Numbered from the stretch's first letter, positions 52,306 to 63,081 are shown. The stretch is DNA of 64,000 bases from Euclidia mi (GCA_944739405.2 OX123188.2:69211251-69275250), one strand, 5' to 3'. Notes: generated by a model not told the origin, from the sequence alone. Translations and numbers: made by a program.

Positions 52306-52310
52306 TTTGA

Positions 52311-53569
52311 AATTAATTAAAGTGGTGATGTAATTAATTTAATTTTAAGCCACACTTAAGTTGCTTGGAATATTAAAGTTATTATATCTTTGTTGATATC
52401 ACTAAGTATTTGAGTTGATAAGTAAATATGAAGCATGATGTGTCTCAATCCCGATGCTTACTTCCATCTGATTTTATATATCAAAAGATGCTTTAATGTC
52501 ATTTACATATGAAAAGTTGTAGCGACCGAGTGGCCCGCGTAATTACTACAATTTCTAACAAACATATTATGTTGTGAGAGACAGATTATGAAAGCTTCGA
52601 ATGCACTGCCGCATAAAGTCACAAACTAGAAACAAATCACAGAAGCATATTGACGTATCAAAATATTTATTTATTGTGAAAAACTGGGCCAATCTGTTAT
52701 GATACAACGCTTACACTACGTTTGCACGGGACCAGTAAATGCTGTTATTTATTTTTTGTTGGAATAGTATATTTCGACTCATCCGCAGAACAAAGCCCGA
52801 TCTGCATGGATCGCAATTTTCAGTAGAGGCTGTCGAAGTTCTTGAATTCAATAATTCCTTATAACTCTTATAACGAGAGAATTAAAATTATGATTTTTTG
52901 GTATGTTGTTATAACAGCCCAGCCTAATTAAATGCCCTAAAGTGTATATTTCTAGACCTTTAATTGTACGAGATAGTGAGTTACATATCAACTTAGGACG
53001 TTTTATGGGGGAAGAGCGAGGGTCCGTGGTAAACATCGTGCGTTGTTTTGCAGAAACGTGCGATTTAAAAGACGTTCTATGTTAACAAAGGTTGTTTTTT
53101 GTTGGAATTTTTCATCCTTTAAGAGTCCTTTGTGAATAATATAAAAAAGAAAATTAAATACAATGTCATTTTTTTTATTAAAAAGTCTTAAAATAAATTG
53201 ACAGAACCTTAGACGGCAACGATTAGACTTCTAGCATTAATGAGTAATTACAATTTTACTAACTAGTCACGTCGTATAATAGGCGGAGTAATTATATTTA
53301 CTTATTTAAAAATAAATAAACTGTGTAAGTATGTACTTATATTTATTTAACTTTACGTATAATCATATGTACTTATTTAAAAGTTATGAAATTGTTCGTA
53401 TATATAGAACAATTAATTGTCATAAATGACAAATTTTATCACAAAATTGCAACTATGTACCTTTCTACACTGGGGTTCGGGCTTCACGAGAAGTCACAAA
53501 CTTATTTTGTAAGAACCTACTTAATATAAAATAAATATATGACTTATCTTTACATGATCTGTATCATCA
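52311..53569. other. Unannotated stretch
   Basis: AT-rich, no gene or repeat recognised. A 62-residue frame at 52848-53036 (minus) has no supporting feature. Confidence 0.4.
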
Positions 53570-53672
53570 CCTAAACCTAAAGACATTCTCTGCTGGACTT
53601 GGCCTCCCCAAAGGCTATCCACACAACTCCAATGATGAGCCGCCTGAATTCCACCGCTTCCTGCGATCTTAA
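53570..53672 (-). repeat. RTE LINE 3' end fragment
   Basis: ATCATCACCTAAACC, then CTGCTGGACTTGGCCTCCCC, AAAGGCTATCCACACAACTC and ACCGCTTCCTGCGATCTT. This is the C-terminal coding and 3' end of the RTE family at 15.1 kb in minus orientation, diverged and 5'-truncated. The left half of the GTCCACTGCTGGAC palindrome has mutated. Confidence 0.7.
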
Positions 53673-54893
53673 CCAAATATCTTCTTCTTTATAATATAAT
53701 ACACGATGTAAAAAGACCCGTCACCAAGCTGAAGTTAAGCTACACATCATGCTAAGGCATACTTAGCAAAACAATACCTGGGAAAGGTGGGTGCATAGGA
53801 CATAATTACATTATATGGAACAAATTGGTGCGTAAAATGCATAGATTCTGAACCTTATTAAAAATAAATATGCTAACTTTGAGCCTCAATATCTCCTAAA
53901 GCAGTAATTTCTCAGGTATAGTGCAAGTTAGTTCGTAATGATGAAAAGGGATTTAAACTTTCATTAAGGGTCTTTTTATACCCCGTATAAGAATAACAAC
54001 TGTCTTACATCGTTTTTACCTAGACATGGGTGCACAATATTTATAAATAATAGTAAAATACATCTAAACATTAACAAAATTTAAAATCGAGTACTCATAC
54101 TCATATCAGTACTTAACTAGGCTGTCCTGTCAAATCTTATTAGACTACTAAGCAGAGCCTGGGTTGTAAGACAAAAAGTTGTGGCTGCAACCCCAGGGTT
54201 GCAACGTTAAGATCATTATAATGACACATTTCAGTACTTACTCTGAATAACTTGTGAGCAGCACAAGTCCATTAGGTCTTTATATTATATATATTTTTTG
54301 AAACACAGTTTTCATTGCATCATCGATAACGATCTTGTGCCTTTCAAGCCAGGTCCTCCTGCCCTTCCATTAAAATGACACTTTTATCCTCTCTCATCCA
54401 TGCATACATACATATCTCATCCATGCAGTCTATCAACAACATAATAATATAATAATATGTATCTCAAAAGGAGTTAAAACAGCAAGAGTGTTAATAAATA
54501 GTTTAGCATACTTCAATTTTCTCGCAGTGCCCGTCACAGGGAGCTTGTAGTAAATGGCAGACTACTTAAAAGTATAACTTAGTTTTCTATTATCAGAGCT
54601 TAATATTATATCGCATGTCGAATGAACATGTATGTATTCACAAAAAAGAGTAAATTTCTAGTAACCATAACACACTATCGGCTTATTTTGGAACTAGATG
54701 ATGTTGTGTGCATGTCGTAGAGTATTTTTATCATTATTTATTAGTAGAAAACAGCATGGGGTTAGTACTGAAACTAACTGGGTAACCTGTAACCTGTGTT
54801 TACACTTCTAACTGTTTGAGCTGTATTAACGATGAATTTGCAAAACTTAATGGATTTCCAAAGAAAATGAACTAGTTTGATTACTATAGACAC
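53673..54893. other. Unannotated stretch
   Basis: AT-rich. The segment at 54330-54415 is slightly GC-richer and reads KGRRTWLERHKIVIDDAMKT on the minus strand, without a family assignment. If the minus-strand gene at 55.6 kb is real, this would be intron. Confidence 0.35.
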
Positions 54894-55012
54894 CTTCGGT
54901 AGACTAAACAGACATGATATTCGGTTTTGAGCTATTACAGATTCTTTTATTTTCTTTGTCTCATCATGTTTGTATAGAATTTCTTCCCATATATCAAATT
55001 CACGACTGGTTC
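54894..55012 (-). CDS. Possible second exon of an unrecognised minus-strand gene
   Basis: On the minus strand, CTTTGCTTCCTGGTACAAAG|GA gives a plausible acceptor and CCGAAG|GTGTCT a weaker donor. Joined in phase to the exon at 55603-55690 it encodes TSREFDIWEEILYKHDETKK then IKESVIAQNRISCLFSLPK, 39 codons without a stop, charged and helix-forming. No family recognised. The 3' limit is uncertain, since the frame stays open past the donor. Confidence 0.35.
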
Positions 55013-55602
55013 CTTTGTACCAGGAAGCAAAGACGATTCATGCCAGTATATCCTTCATTCGTAACTAAAATATAAAAATTCTTTTGCACAAATATTTTTA
55101 ACTAACTATTTTTAAGCGTTCCTTGAAACAATAAATTTTGCGATAATTTTAACTAATTTCTATTAAAAAATCTTTATAATTAGAGATTTGTTTAATTGAA
55201 CAACGTCCTAATTGATTCAACGTTTTGAGTAACAACGTCCTATCTTAACATTGAACCCACAAATTGTTTCACAGACTCCGGCTAAAACCGTCCTTTTTTA
55301 ACGTCAGACGCTAAAAACTTCAATAATGTCCGTAAAAATACGTCTTAATATTCCATAAGGCCTCTACTTTTTGTTGCTCAATATTGCATAAAAATCGATA
55401 ACTGTGAATATTAATTACGATAATCGTCTTTTTGCGCCAGAGTTGCGTTTCTGAACAACTCCACCGAAAAACGTTCTAAATAATCATCGATCGCTGTTAA
55501 CTTTGAACTGAGTTAAAAAGTAATAAATATAATAATCTGTGTAAATTTAGGAACTTTAAGTTGTACATAGTGAAGTTATACTTGTAAAACATCGTCACTT
55601 AC

Positions 55603-55690
55603 CAGAATTGAAATCTTGATTTGGAAACGCAGTATGTAAGTTTGAAAACGCCGCACTAAGATCAGGCTCTTCTGCATCTACTTGAATCAT
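55603..55690 (-). CDS. Putative first coding exon of an unrecognised host gene
   Basis: On the minus strand an ATG with A at -3 opens MIQVDAEEPDLSAAFSNLHT then AFPNQDFNS, ending TCTG|GTAAGTGAC, a strong splice donor (phase 1). An in-frame TAA lies 45 nt upstream of the ATG, so it is a true start or the first coding exon. Codon composition is unlike the AT-rich flanks. A CpG-rich region 150-230 bp upstream could be its promoter. The protein family is unknown. The rest of the gene would lie at lower coordinates, perhaps partly beyond recognisable exons in this window. Confidence 0.5.
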
Positions 55691-55839
55691 ATTTAGTATT
55701 TTGCGAGATCCTGATATCTTTAAAAGTAACCCTTTTTATTTAAAATACTGAAGAAATTGAATTTCTTAAAATATAATGTAAATTAAGTACAGAACACGAA
55801 AACGCCCCAATTTTCTTCTTCTTCCAATGAACATCGGCC

Positions 55840-55925
55840 GAACTGCTGATCGATCGCGGCGCTCGCGCCACCCGTACTCCCCGTGTCCCGTCCCATGTAT
55901 ACGTCATGCGTTGTTGCGCGGAACA
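55840..55925 (-). promoter_or_regulatory. CpG-rich promoter-like segment
   Basis: An island of CpG (GATCGATCGCGGCGCTCGCG and CCCGTCCC) lies in otherwise AT-rich sequence. On the minus strand it contains GCATGACGTATAC, a CRE-like TGACGTA, and GATCAGCAGTTC, an initiator-like TCAG. It lies directly upstream of the exon at 55603-55690, in the right orientation. No TATA box is evident. Confidence 0.4.
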
Positions 55926-56324
55926 AATATCAGATGAAACGTTATTCGATTCTATATCTCCGAAAGTAAATAAGATACGAAAATTCTAAAAACACAGTTT
56001 TGTGGAGTTTGTATTCCTTATCCCATTTAGCTAATTAACACGATTTTGGTCTATGGTCACATGGAACTCTATTCTACGGATAGGTCGATTTGACCATTCG
56101 TTTTTGTGGCATGGAACATATGCATTTTTATGAATGCCCTCAATAGAGCTTAAAGAATTTTGCGAAAGAGGCAGAAAATATGAACAGTTAAACACCCTTT
56201 CTTTTTATTGGTGTCTTCTCAGCATTTTTAACGATGATATATGGACCTTTTTTAAGTTTTTCTTTTCATAGACGATAGATATGCTGGAATCAGAAATGTA
56301 TAAATATCATTGCATAAGAATACG
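55926..56324. other. Unannotated stretch upstream of the putative promoter
   Basis: AT-rich; nothing recognised. Confidence 0.35.
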
Positions 56325-56385
56325 GTGTGTAATACACCTCTGCCTACCCCTTCGGGGATAAAAGGCATGAAGTTATGTTATGAAC
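56325..56385 (+). repeat. Solitary LINE/SINE 3' end (CCCTTCGGGG type)
   Basis: GGTGTGTAATACACCTCTGC, then CTACCCCTTCGGGGATAAAA and GGCATGAAGTTATGTTATG. It is nearly identical to 10255-10325. Only the 3' end was inserted or retained. Confidence 0.65.
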
Positions 56386-56582
56386 TCGGTTAGTTAATAA
56401 AAAGGCAATGAATAGATGTGCAGGCTATGCCCATACATAGCCTACACGTGAACACCACAGATACACATCTCTGAAGATATATATACAAAACGCTATCTCA
56501 TTAACAACACTTTACTGCAACATTAATTTGTTTATCAAAAGAGATTTGAAAAACTTTACGTCGAATAAAAAAATACTCTTCT

Positions 56583-56785
56583 TCTTCTTCAGCAGCCTTT
56601 AACAGTCCACTGCTGGACTAGGCCTCTCCTTTGAAAGGAGGAATTGGCCTACTATACCACGCTGGCCCAACGGGTTGGTATAGGGTTTGTATCAAGTTTT
56701 CCTTCTCTTACAGTGCTGTTCTCTGCATAATATGCTCCCTCTGTCGGCTTTTACGACACCCATGAGATGATACGGGGTGGTGACA
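56583..56785 (-). mobile_element. SINE-like element with RTE-type 3' end
   Basis: On the minus strand it runs from GGATTGTCACCACCCCGTAT, then GGGTGTCGTAAAAGCCGACA, to GGCCTAGTCCAGCAGTGGAC and TGTTAAAGGCTGC, with a GAAGAAGAAGA tail. It is the same family as 61271-61518 (plus) and 24102-24265 (minus), here slightly 5'-truncated. Its tail is GAA rather than ATG. No target duplication was resolved. Confidence 0.82.
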
Positions 56786-56836
56786 ATCCGTATGAATATG
56801 GTTAAAAATACAATATTATTTAATTATAGAATTAGT

Positions 56837-57085
56837 GCAAAAAAGTATAATATTTTCTTGGGTTTACACGAATGTTACACATTGAAATTAAACTACAGTT
56901 TACGGATATTCATGGTCACGACAGACTGTCGTGACCAAGAATCGTGTAAAGAATTCGAAACGTCGGCTAGTAATAAATTTAAAATGTAGTTCTAGATCGT
57001 TCGGTTGAAATGTAATAACGAAGTGAAACCAATATAATGCGATAAGATCCGTAAACTGTAGTTTAATTTCAATGCAAAAAGGTAT
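56837..57085. mobile_element. Miniature Penelope insertion: two outward-facing 3' ends
   Basis: The body (56849-57073) starts with the minus-orientation Penelope 3' terminus (TATTTTCTTGGGTTTACACG ... TTGAAATTAAACTACAGTTT), then a short palindromic centre (GTCACGACAGACTGTCGTGAC, 56915). It continues with the plus-orientation 3' UTR (AAAGAATTCGAAACGTCGGC ... GTAGTTTAATTTCAAT). GCAAAAAAGTAT (56837-56848) and GCAAAAAGGTAT (57074-57085) are a 12-bp target duplication with one change. It contains no coding sequence and has the same tail-out architecture as the 7-kb insertion at 42.7 kb. Confidence 0.88.
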
Positions 57086-57202
57086 TTCAGGCCGCATTGA
57101 AAAAATAATTTAGAAATGAACTGCATTGATAGTAGTATGTTTTCTATGCGTCTTTGTACTTGCTGGTCGCATTGCCTTCATGTCATTCAAGACCGTGCCT
57201 GA

Positions 57203-57379
57203 CGTAATTTCATCATCATCATCATCATATCAGCCAAACGACGTCCACTGCTGGACATAGGCCTCCCCCAAGGTTCTCCACACAGACCGGTCTTCAGCCG
57301 CCCGCATCCAACCTCCTCCCGCGACCTTGACAAGATCGTCGGTCCACCTTGCGGGGGGCCTACCTCTGCTGCGTAATTT
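57203..57379 (-). mobile_element. 5'-truncated RTE LINE insertion (3' end only)
   Basis: The body (57211-57371) is flanked by CGTAATTT at 57203-57210 and 57372-57379. It has an ATC5 tail at the left (the 3' end on the minus strand), then the palindrome GTCCACTGCTGGAC, ATAGGCCTCCCCCAAGGTTC and CAACCTCCTCCCGCGACC. That is the reverse complement of the final coding region seen at 15128-15322 (WR.LGE..VQQW). The coding sense is minus; the frames in other phases are not genes. Confidence 0.9.
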
Positions 57380-57659
57380 ATGGAGCAAAAATTGTGTGAG
57401 CGGTACATGTGCTAAATAGGATCCTTCGAGAAATTGACGTTCACTCGAGACTGCACCGACGATCCATTTAAAATCTATTTGTTTGCTAAAGCAAGCAATA
57501 CAGATACGAAGTTACACGCAAACCTTTTTATGAAGTTTTGTGTATTCGAAAGAAACCGGGCTCTTTGATTTCTTGACAGGCTCTGCTACCTAATGCATTT
57601 TTGTATACTCAACATTATTATAATGCACTACAGGATGAACGCAGCTTCACCTGGACACT

Positions 57660-57836
57660 TTTTTTTAATTAAGCCTTTCTGCCAGATCCCCTGCGCATTT
57701 TGAGATATCGTTTCTTAGTGCACCCGTACGGTCCCCAAGGAACATACATGCCAAATAGCAGCTTCTCGCGCTTAATAGTTTAGGCGGTGTGTTGTCTGTC
57801 AGTCGGTCAGTAACGCAAGAATTTTATATATACAGA
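57660..57836 (-). mobile_element. Helitron-like 5' end
   Basis: On the minus strand it starts TCTGTATATATAAAATTCTT, then GCGTTACTGACC, and shares CAAGGAACATACATGCCAAA with the copies at 14.9 and 28.6 kb. The 3' end was not found; it may be lost near 57655. Confidence 0.6.
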
Positions 57837-59540
57837 TTTTGAAATATTAAATGTAATGATGACAAAACGTCATGAAGTAAAAGATGTAAGATAATCCAGT
57901 GTTCGATACAAACATTTTAGATAGTATTATTTGATATGAAAATTTGCAGCCATATGGGTGTGGTGAAACTAAATTGGAATAGCTCCAAACACAATAAAAC
58001 CAAAAGGTGGCATTGACAAAGTACCATAGGGGTATTTTATTTGGTACAGAGTTATTTGATCATGCGGGTATCCTGAAGCTTGCCTTATAGCGGTTCACTG
58101 TGTGCTGACTAGAAATTGGCCATTTTATAAATATACTAGTATAAATATACATATATTCTGGCTATGGTGCTGAGAAATAGTCTCGGAAGACTTTCCAGGC
58201 CCTAAAATAATATTTTAACCGGAGTCTATTCTTAGTCAACAGCATGTAACTTACTATGGCATGCGTAGCTCATCATATCATGAGCCATGCGCAGTCCACA
58301 GCTGGACATAAGCCTCTCCTACTCTCCTACTATGCATTACAATAGCATTGTGAGTCAATAGGATGATATGATCTATTATACTACGCTTGATTGGTGTAGG
58401 GTTTAATATATAGTTATCCGTCTCATATTGCCTGCCATTCGTGTTAGAACGTTAATATTCGATTAAACTAATGTTGAGAGCATAAAACAGGATTATAATT
58501 TTGTTTTTACTTTTGTGTATTAATGATACTTTCAGAATTATGATGAACGACGCGACGGGGTGTATGTCTATGATTTTTTTCATATTATCATTCCCGTAAT
58601 TACTAAAAGTGCTATTAAACTATCTATGAAAACTTGCGGTCACGAGGATACTACTACAAAAGGCAGCGGTGTAAAAACTCACGAACCACATCTAAACAGT
58701 ATACGTAACAGTACCCTGTGATATGATATTGATTCAGTATTCGAAGGCTTTATGGCATGTAGCTGTGTATTTACCGGCTCAGAATAGCAAACACAAAGCT
58801 ACGAGTGTACTTTTGGTTTTTCCATAAAGCCAATATTCAGTGTACCTGGTGTTTTCCAATAGCATACCTCTGAATTCACTTGCTCTAACACCCACATGTT
58901 CCACACAGTAATTTCACAAATATTCTACCAAAAAATCGAGAATATAGGGGCACGTATCGACAAACGTGTCTGATGCGATGCTAGAAATCCTTTTACACTG
59001 GGTTCATCGTGGAACTATTTGCTGCTTTTTTTTTTAATGTACCACCAGTGACTGATAAAACTGTGTTGTTCGTTTTATGAACATGTTCGCAAGCGCACAA
59101 AACTAGGGAATGTACTGAAATAATAAATATATTGAATACCTATTTCTGTGTTGTAATTAAAATACTTTTAAAACGGTTCAGCGCCGGATTTGCGGAATAT
59201 TATCGAATGCACATATTACGTGGCTATTTTACGAGAAATGATAAAATAATACATTATTGTTCTTAATTAAACCACTGTCAATAATTTGGTAGAGTTTTGT
59301 AAGGAAAGCATTGGACGGTTTCAACTCTGACTTTTCTTCGTTGTTCGTATGTCGCCGACCGTAGGCAAGTTAAAGTTACGCATGTCGAATACCATTTTTT
59401 TAATTTCATATAGAGACTTCATCATCTACCTAGCGTTATCGCAGTTGCATCCAAGACTTATACGCGTTAGAGCCCGGTGTCCGCTTACTTTTTAGTCTAA
59501 CCAGATATGACTGAATATCAGTTTTTCTACAGAACGACTG
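57837..59540. other. Mostly unannotated stretch
   Basis: At 58262-58330 a degenerate RTE/SINE 3' end is visible (CATCATATCATGAGCC, GCAGTCCACAGCTGGACATA, AGCCTCTCCT). Otherwise nothing recognised. Confidence 0.45.
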
Positions 59541-59544
59541 TGGT

Positions 59545-59820
59545 CTGACCTCCGCAACCCAAAAGGATAGCGATATACAATGGTTTAGACCAGTATCAGT
59601 TTATTTGAGGGTACTAACTCCGCTTAACGACTGTCTATCGTCATAACAGCCGGTACCAACGGTTTAACGTGCTCTCCTCTCGGCACGAGGTAAGTGATAA
59701 CCAACAATTTAAATTTAATAAGCCCATAACTTCGAAAAGTTAGTGGTTCGCGCCGTGGATTCAAACACAATACCTTCTGGATAGCAGTCTGTTGGTATAT
59801 TGACTAGGCTGTAGCTGCTT
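59545..59820 (-). mobile_element. Diverged minus-strand copy of the 2.9-kb SINE family
   Basis: Read on the minus strand it has GTTGGTATATCC-like context around the tRNA-like head (AATATACCAACAGACTG, then GATTCGAATCC degraded to TTTGAATCC). It then shares AGCACGTTAAACCGTTGGTA and AGACCATTGTATATCGCTAT with the SINE at 2925-3297. Divergence is substantial, so it is an older insertion. Target duplications were not identified. Confidence 0.78.
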
Positions 59821-61261
59821 CTAACATATAGAGACTTATCTAGTATAATATAATTTTTAATAACGTATCAAAATTCGTTTTTTGGAGATTCGTACACGTC
59901 TATAGTCTTTTGTATACTACACCTTACAGTCATCAACAAAATCGTCACAGGAAGCAATGTTCCAAAAAACCATATAAAACTTTGTCCGTATTTCAAATAC
60001 TTCTACGTAAACACATCTATAATAATTTCTACACTGACGTCTACCTGTGTTGCAAGAAATCATATAAAACTGTGTTCCAAATTCAAATAGTTCGACGAAT
60101 TCACTCGCACACTACATATGAACACTTCCAATGACATGTGTTGCAAAGAGTAAAAAAGATTGATAAATTCAAATATTTCCATCTGATTCACGCATACCTG
60201 CGCATATGCGTACAGTATCATAAAACTACTCGGCGAGTATTTAATTTAATTTATGTTATCCGTCTCGACCCTGATCTGCTGCTGAATAAACGACGACTTT
60301 CTCGTCTTTGAAGTACCTGATACTTTTAGAAACTTTTTTAAGTTATGTAAAATCAATACCATAACATAAGTCGGCAACCTTTTGTAAGATTACAACGTAT
60401 TATTTATGAGTCGCTTCTTAAAGTTTCTAAAACCCATATCTTAGCACAATAATGAGATACATAGAAATGGTACGAGTAATACCTATAACGTTCCTGCGAA
60501 TACTTGTCGCTTCCTTGGACATAGTGCTCACTTCAACTGAGCATTTACCTTTAATATTGAAATGCTAGATTACGTGGGCTGTGTTCGGTTCGAGGAAATG
60601 TTACACCATTACGCTCATTATTTGTAAATTTAGGTTTCAACAAGACATAGCGCGTGTTACTTGAAGTTCGTTAAACACTTACGAGTAAATGCCAGGAACA
60701 CTGGCAGAAGAAAAGAAAAAAAATGCAAAATACATAATGAAAAGAAGAAAAAGTGACGAATATGGCTTCAAAATTATTGCGTACTCTCCGAACGAAACGC
60801 AGCGATGAGCACTGAAAGTACACCGAAATGTTAAGAATCGGTATATACTTAGCGATTAGGAACGCTCTTGTATCTATTTTATAACATTTTCTTCTCACAC
60901 ACAAAGCTAAGTTTAGAAATATTTTGGGGAGGGGTATTTTGGGAAGCAGAGCCATTTTAAATTCAGCACAAATGTGCCGAGAAAACACTATTCTAAGAGT
61001 CCAACCTTTGTTGCGTACCCTCAAATAATAAAATTTTAACCAAGATTGTATAAACATGTTTAAGTAAAGCCCAAAATATTTTAAATATGAAAACTATTTA
61101 GCTTTGCCCTAGTTTAACTTAAACTAAATTTTTGCTGACATGTTATGCGAATATTATATCGTATTTCAGTATGTTACTTAGTATATTATGAGTTTCGGGT
61201 AGGTGTTAAAAGTGAACACATTGGCGAATTTGCGAAAATTTTAAATAAATATAACAAAGTT
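59821..61261. other. Unannotated stretch
   Basis: AT-rich. The 128-residue minus-strand frame at 60671-61057 is hydrophobic, F/Y/C-rich and lacks a domain, as expected of chance open frames in this composition. A direct repeat of about 90 bp is suggested near 59960-60090, where CATATAAAAC and TTCAAATA occur twice. Confidence 0.4.
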
Positions 61262-61527
61262 AAAATCTGTCCGTGTGGTGACGGATTAAGAATACGAAAT
61301 GTCACCACCCCATATCATCCCATGGGTGTCGTAAGAGCCGACAGAGGGAGCATATTATGCAGAGAACAACACTGTAAGAGAAGGAAAACTTGATACAAAC
61401 CCTATACCAACTCGTTTGGCCAGCGTGGTATAGTAGGCCAATTCCTCCTTTCAAAGGAGAGGCCTAGTCCAGCAGTGGACTATTAAAGGCTGATGTGATG
61501 ATGATGATGATGATGATGAAAATCTGT
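61262..61527 (+). mobile_element. SINE-like element with ATG-repeat tail and target duplication
   Basis: The body (61271-61518) lies between AAAATCTGT at 61262-61270 and 61519-61527. It runs CCGTGTGGTGACGGATTAAG, then GGGTGTCGTAAGAGCCGACA, and the RTE-like end GGCCTAGTCCAGCAGTGGAC then TATTAAAGGCTG and an ATG-repeat tail. It is the longest of the three copies (others at 24102 and 56583). No tRNA-type promoter boxes were seen, so the head origin is unknown. The 82-residue frame crossing it is not a gene. Confidence 0.9.
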
Positions 61528-61689
61528 ACTTAAAATTGCTTTATTTAGTGAAATTATACAATAACTTATTAGTAGTCACGTTTGTGAAACATCCTGTGCT
61601 CAAATTCACTGGGTATTAGCAATACCACCTACCAGCTGATCACCTGCATACATCACAAAATTATTTGCTTAGCACTACACTCTACTAAG

Positions 61690-62442
61690 ATGTCTCAGCT
61701 TGCTGATATTGAAAACGCACAGAGAAGCCTTGAAGAAAGCTTTGCCAAGAGAATGGCTGATCTTGAAGCCCAAATCCAGAGCAGTGGACCTGCGAAAGAT
61801 ACCGTCTCCAAAGTCGCTGAGGAGTTCCGGACCTTCCGGGAGCTTATGTTCAGCATGCTGGGGTTATTCTGGAAGCAAATTAGTGAATGCTCCCGGATGT
61901 TAGACACAATGGAGAACAGGCACCGACGTAAGGCTGTAACCTTCTTAGGTATTCGTGAAGGTACTGATGAAGACTGTCCCGCTGTTGTAACAGACATCAT
62001 CACGAAGAAGTTGGGTATATCTGGAGTTACACCAACATCCTTTACGTCCTGTCATAGGCTTGGTAACGTCAACAAGGAACGTCATCACCCCATTCTCGTG
62101 AGGTTCAGCAGCTTGGACACCAAGAATGCAGTCTGGAGGGCGAAGGCGAAGTTGAAGGGCTCGTCTGTTACGGTCAAGGAATTTTTAACTAAGGCCAGGC
62201 AGACCACGTTCACCAAGGCGAGAGTGCATTTTGGCATCAAGGCGTGTTGGACGCAGGATGGCGTCATCAATATTAAGGTAGCGGATGGTACTCGGATCAA
62301 AATCACGACTCTGGATGAATTGGATTCTCTGATGTTAAAATATCCGCAGACGAAAAGCGATTCCCGGCCTGCAGAACGTCACGGTACTGATAGCGTCGCG
62401 CCAGCGAGTAACACCACTAAATCATCGTCCCGGCGTAATTAA
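61690..62442 (+). CDS. LINE ORF1 RNA-binding protein, intact
   Basis: The 250-residue protein has a coiled coil at about 5-85 (IENAQRSLEESFAKRMADLE ... FRELMFSMLGLFWKQISECS), an RRM-like domain at 93-150 (RRKAVTFLGIREGTDEDCPA ... FTSCHRLG), and a C-terminal domain at 155-215 (HPILVRFSSLDTKNAVWRAK, VHFGIKACWTQDGVINIKVA). A polar basic tail follows (AERHGTDSVAPASNTTKSSS). This layout matches L1-like ORF1 proteins, which trimerise and bind the element RNA. About 60% of residues match the copy at 37.2-38.0 kb by eye. The ATG aligns with that copy's start. No break is present. Confidence 0.9.
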   Translation: MSQLADIENAQRSLEESFAKRMADLEAQIQSSGPAKDTVSKVAEEFRTFRELMFSMLGLFWKQISECSRMLDTMENRHRRKAVTFLGIREGTDEDCPAVVTDIITKKLGISGVTPTSFTSCHRLGNVNKERHHPILVRFSSLDTKNAVWRAKAKLKGSSVTVKEFLTKARQTTFTKARVHFGIKACWTQDGVINIKVADGTRIKITTLDELDSLMLKYPQTKSDSRPAERHGTDSVAPASNTTKSSSRRN

Positions 62443-63081
62443 TCTTTTATTTATTCTTTTTGTGTTACTCTATCTTAGTTTTTGTTGTTTTGAAATTTGC
62501 GTCTTCTTGGAACGTGCTACCTATCTGTTTTGTGATAGTCTTTAATGTTTACTTGTGTTTACCCACAATCAATGACATTCCTTTGCCCACAATACTATTT
62601 ATAACTAATTTGAAAGTAACCTCAATTCCTAAAAGAAATTAATACTTTAATTTGTTACACAAAAATGTAGATAACGTAAAACCCAGAGAGGTTGGACTAG
62701 GTTTAGACAAGGTTATATTTCTTTGGTAAAACCCCAATCTCTTTGGTAAAACCTCATAACCTCAGAAGAAGCTCATAACCTTTGCTCATAACAAACATTG
62801 ACAGTATTGTCACTTTGGCATTAGTCGTTAAACGTCATTGGTAAAATTGCGTTCCGATATGCGTAAAATATGTTTTGTTATTAATTTATTTTTCTTTACT
62901 GTTAAATTACTTAACGTATTATTGTGTTGGTGTCAGCTGGTGGGTGGTACAGAAATGTGATTTTTGCACCAGATATATGTAATCGTTAACTGTATTTTAT
63001 AATATTTTATTAGTATATATTATTTATTACTTATACAGTCATTTTATATATTTGTTATATATCTATATTTGAAATCTTTGT
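62443..63081 (+). promoter_or_regulatory. Long inter-ORF spacer with conserved block
   Basis: The 639-bp non-coding spacer contains GTGTCAGCTGGTGGGTGGTA then CAGAAAT at about 62932, matching the corresponding block in the spacer of copy 1. An AT-rich run leads to the ORF2 ATG at 63082. The short frame at 62460-62642 is not conserved in copy 1 and is not called. Confidence 0.5.

Larger units (their letters stand above)
39118..52310 (-). mobile_element. Jockey-type LINE broken by three nested insertions
   Basis: On the minus strand, ORF1 (52305-50819) is followed by the endonuclease (about 50505-49758, continuing 42745-42361), the reverse transcriptase (40919-39237) and a tail rich in AATAAATA (about 39145-39118). 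Protein homology continues across each insertion. It runs FWNYMRS on one side to KKDSSRKYKLVKDG on the other around 40926-42354, FRKTDFH to KLYYSIKT around the Penelope block, and ERKKYFHVWRLDKSTTDENL to EYLSNVLADN around 51.06-51.49 kb. Without insertions the element would be about 4.3 kb. Numerous frameshifts and stops show it is old. Confidence 0.88.

Noticed and set aside
60671..61057. 128-residue hydrophobic frame on the minus strand
   Set aside because: Its composition (F, Y, C, I rich) follows the local base composition. There is no motif or conserved pattern, and no promoter or polyadenylation context was seen.
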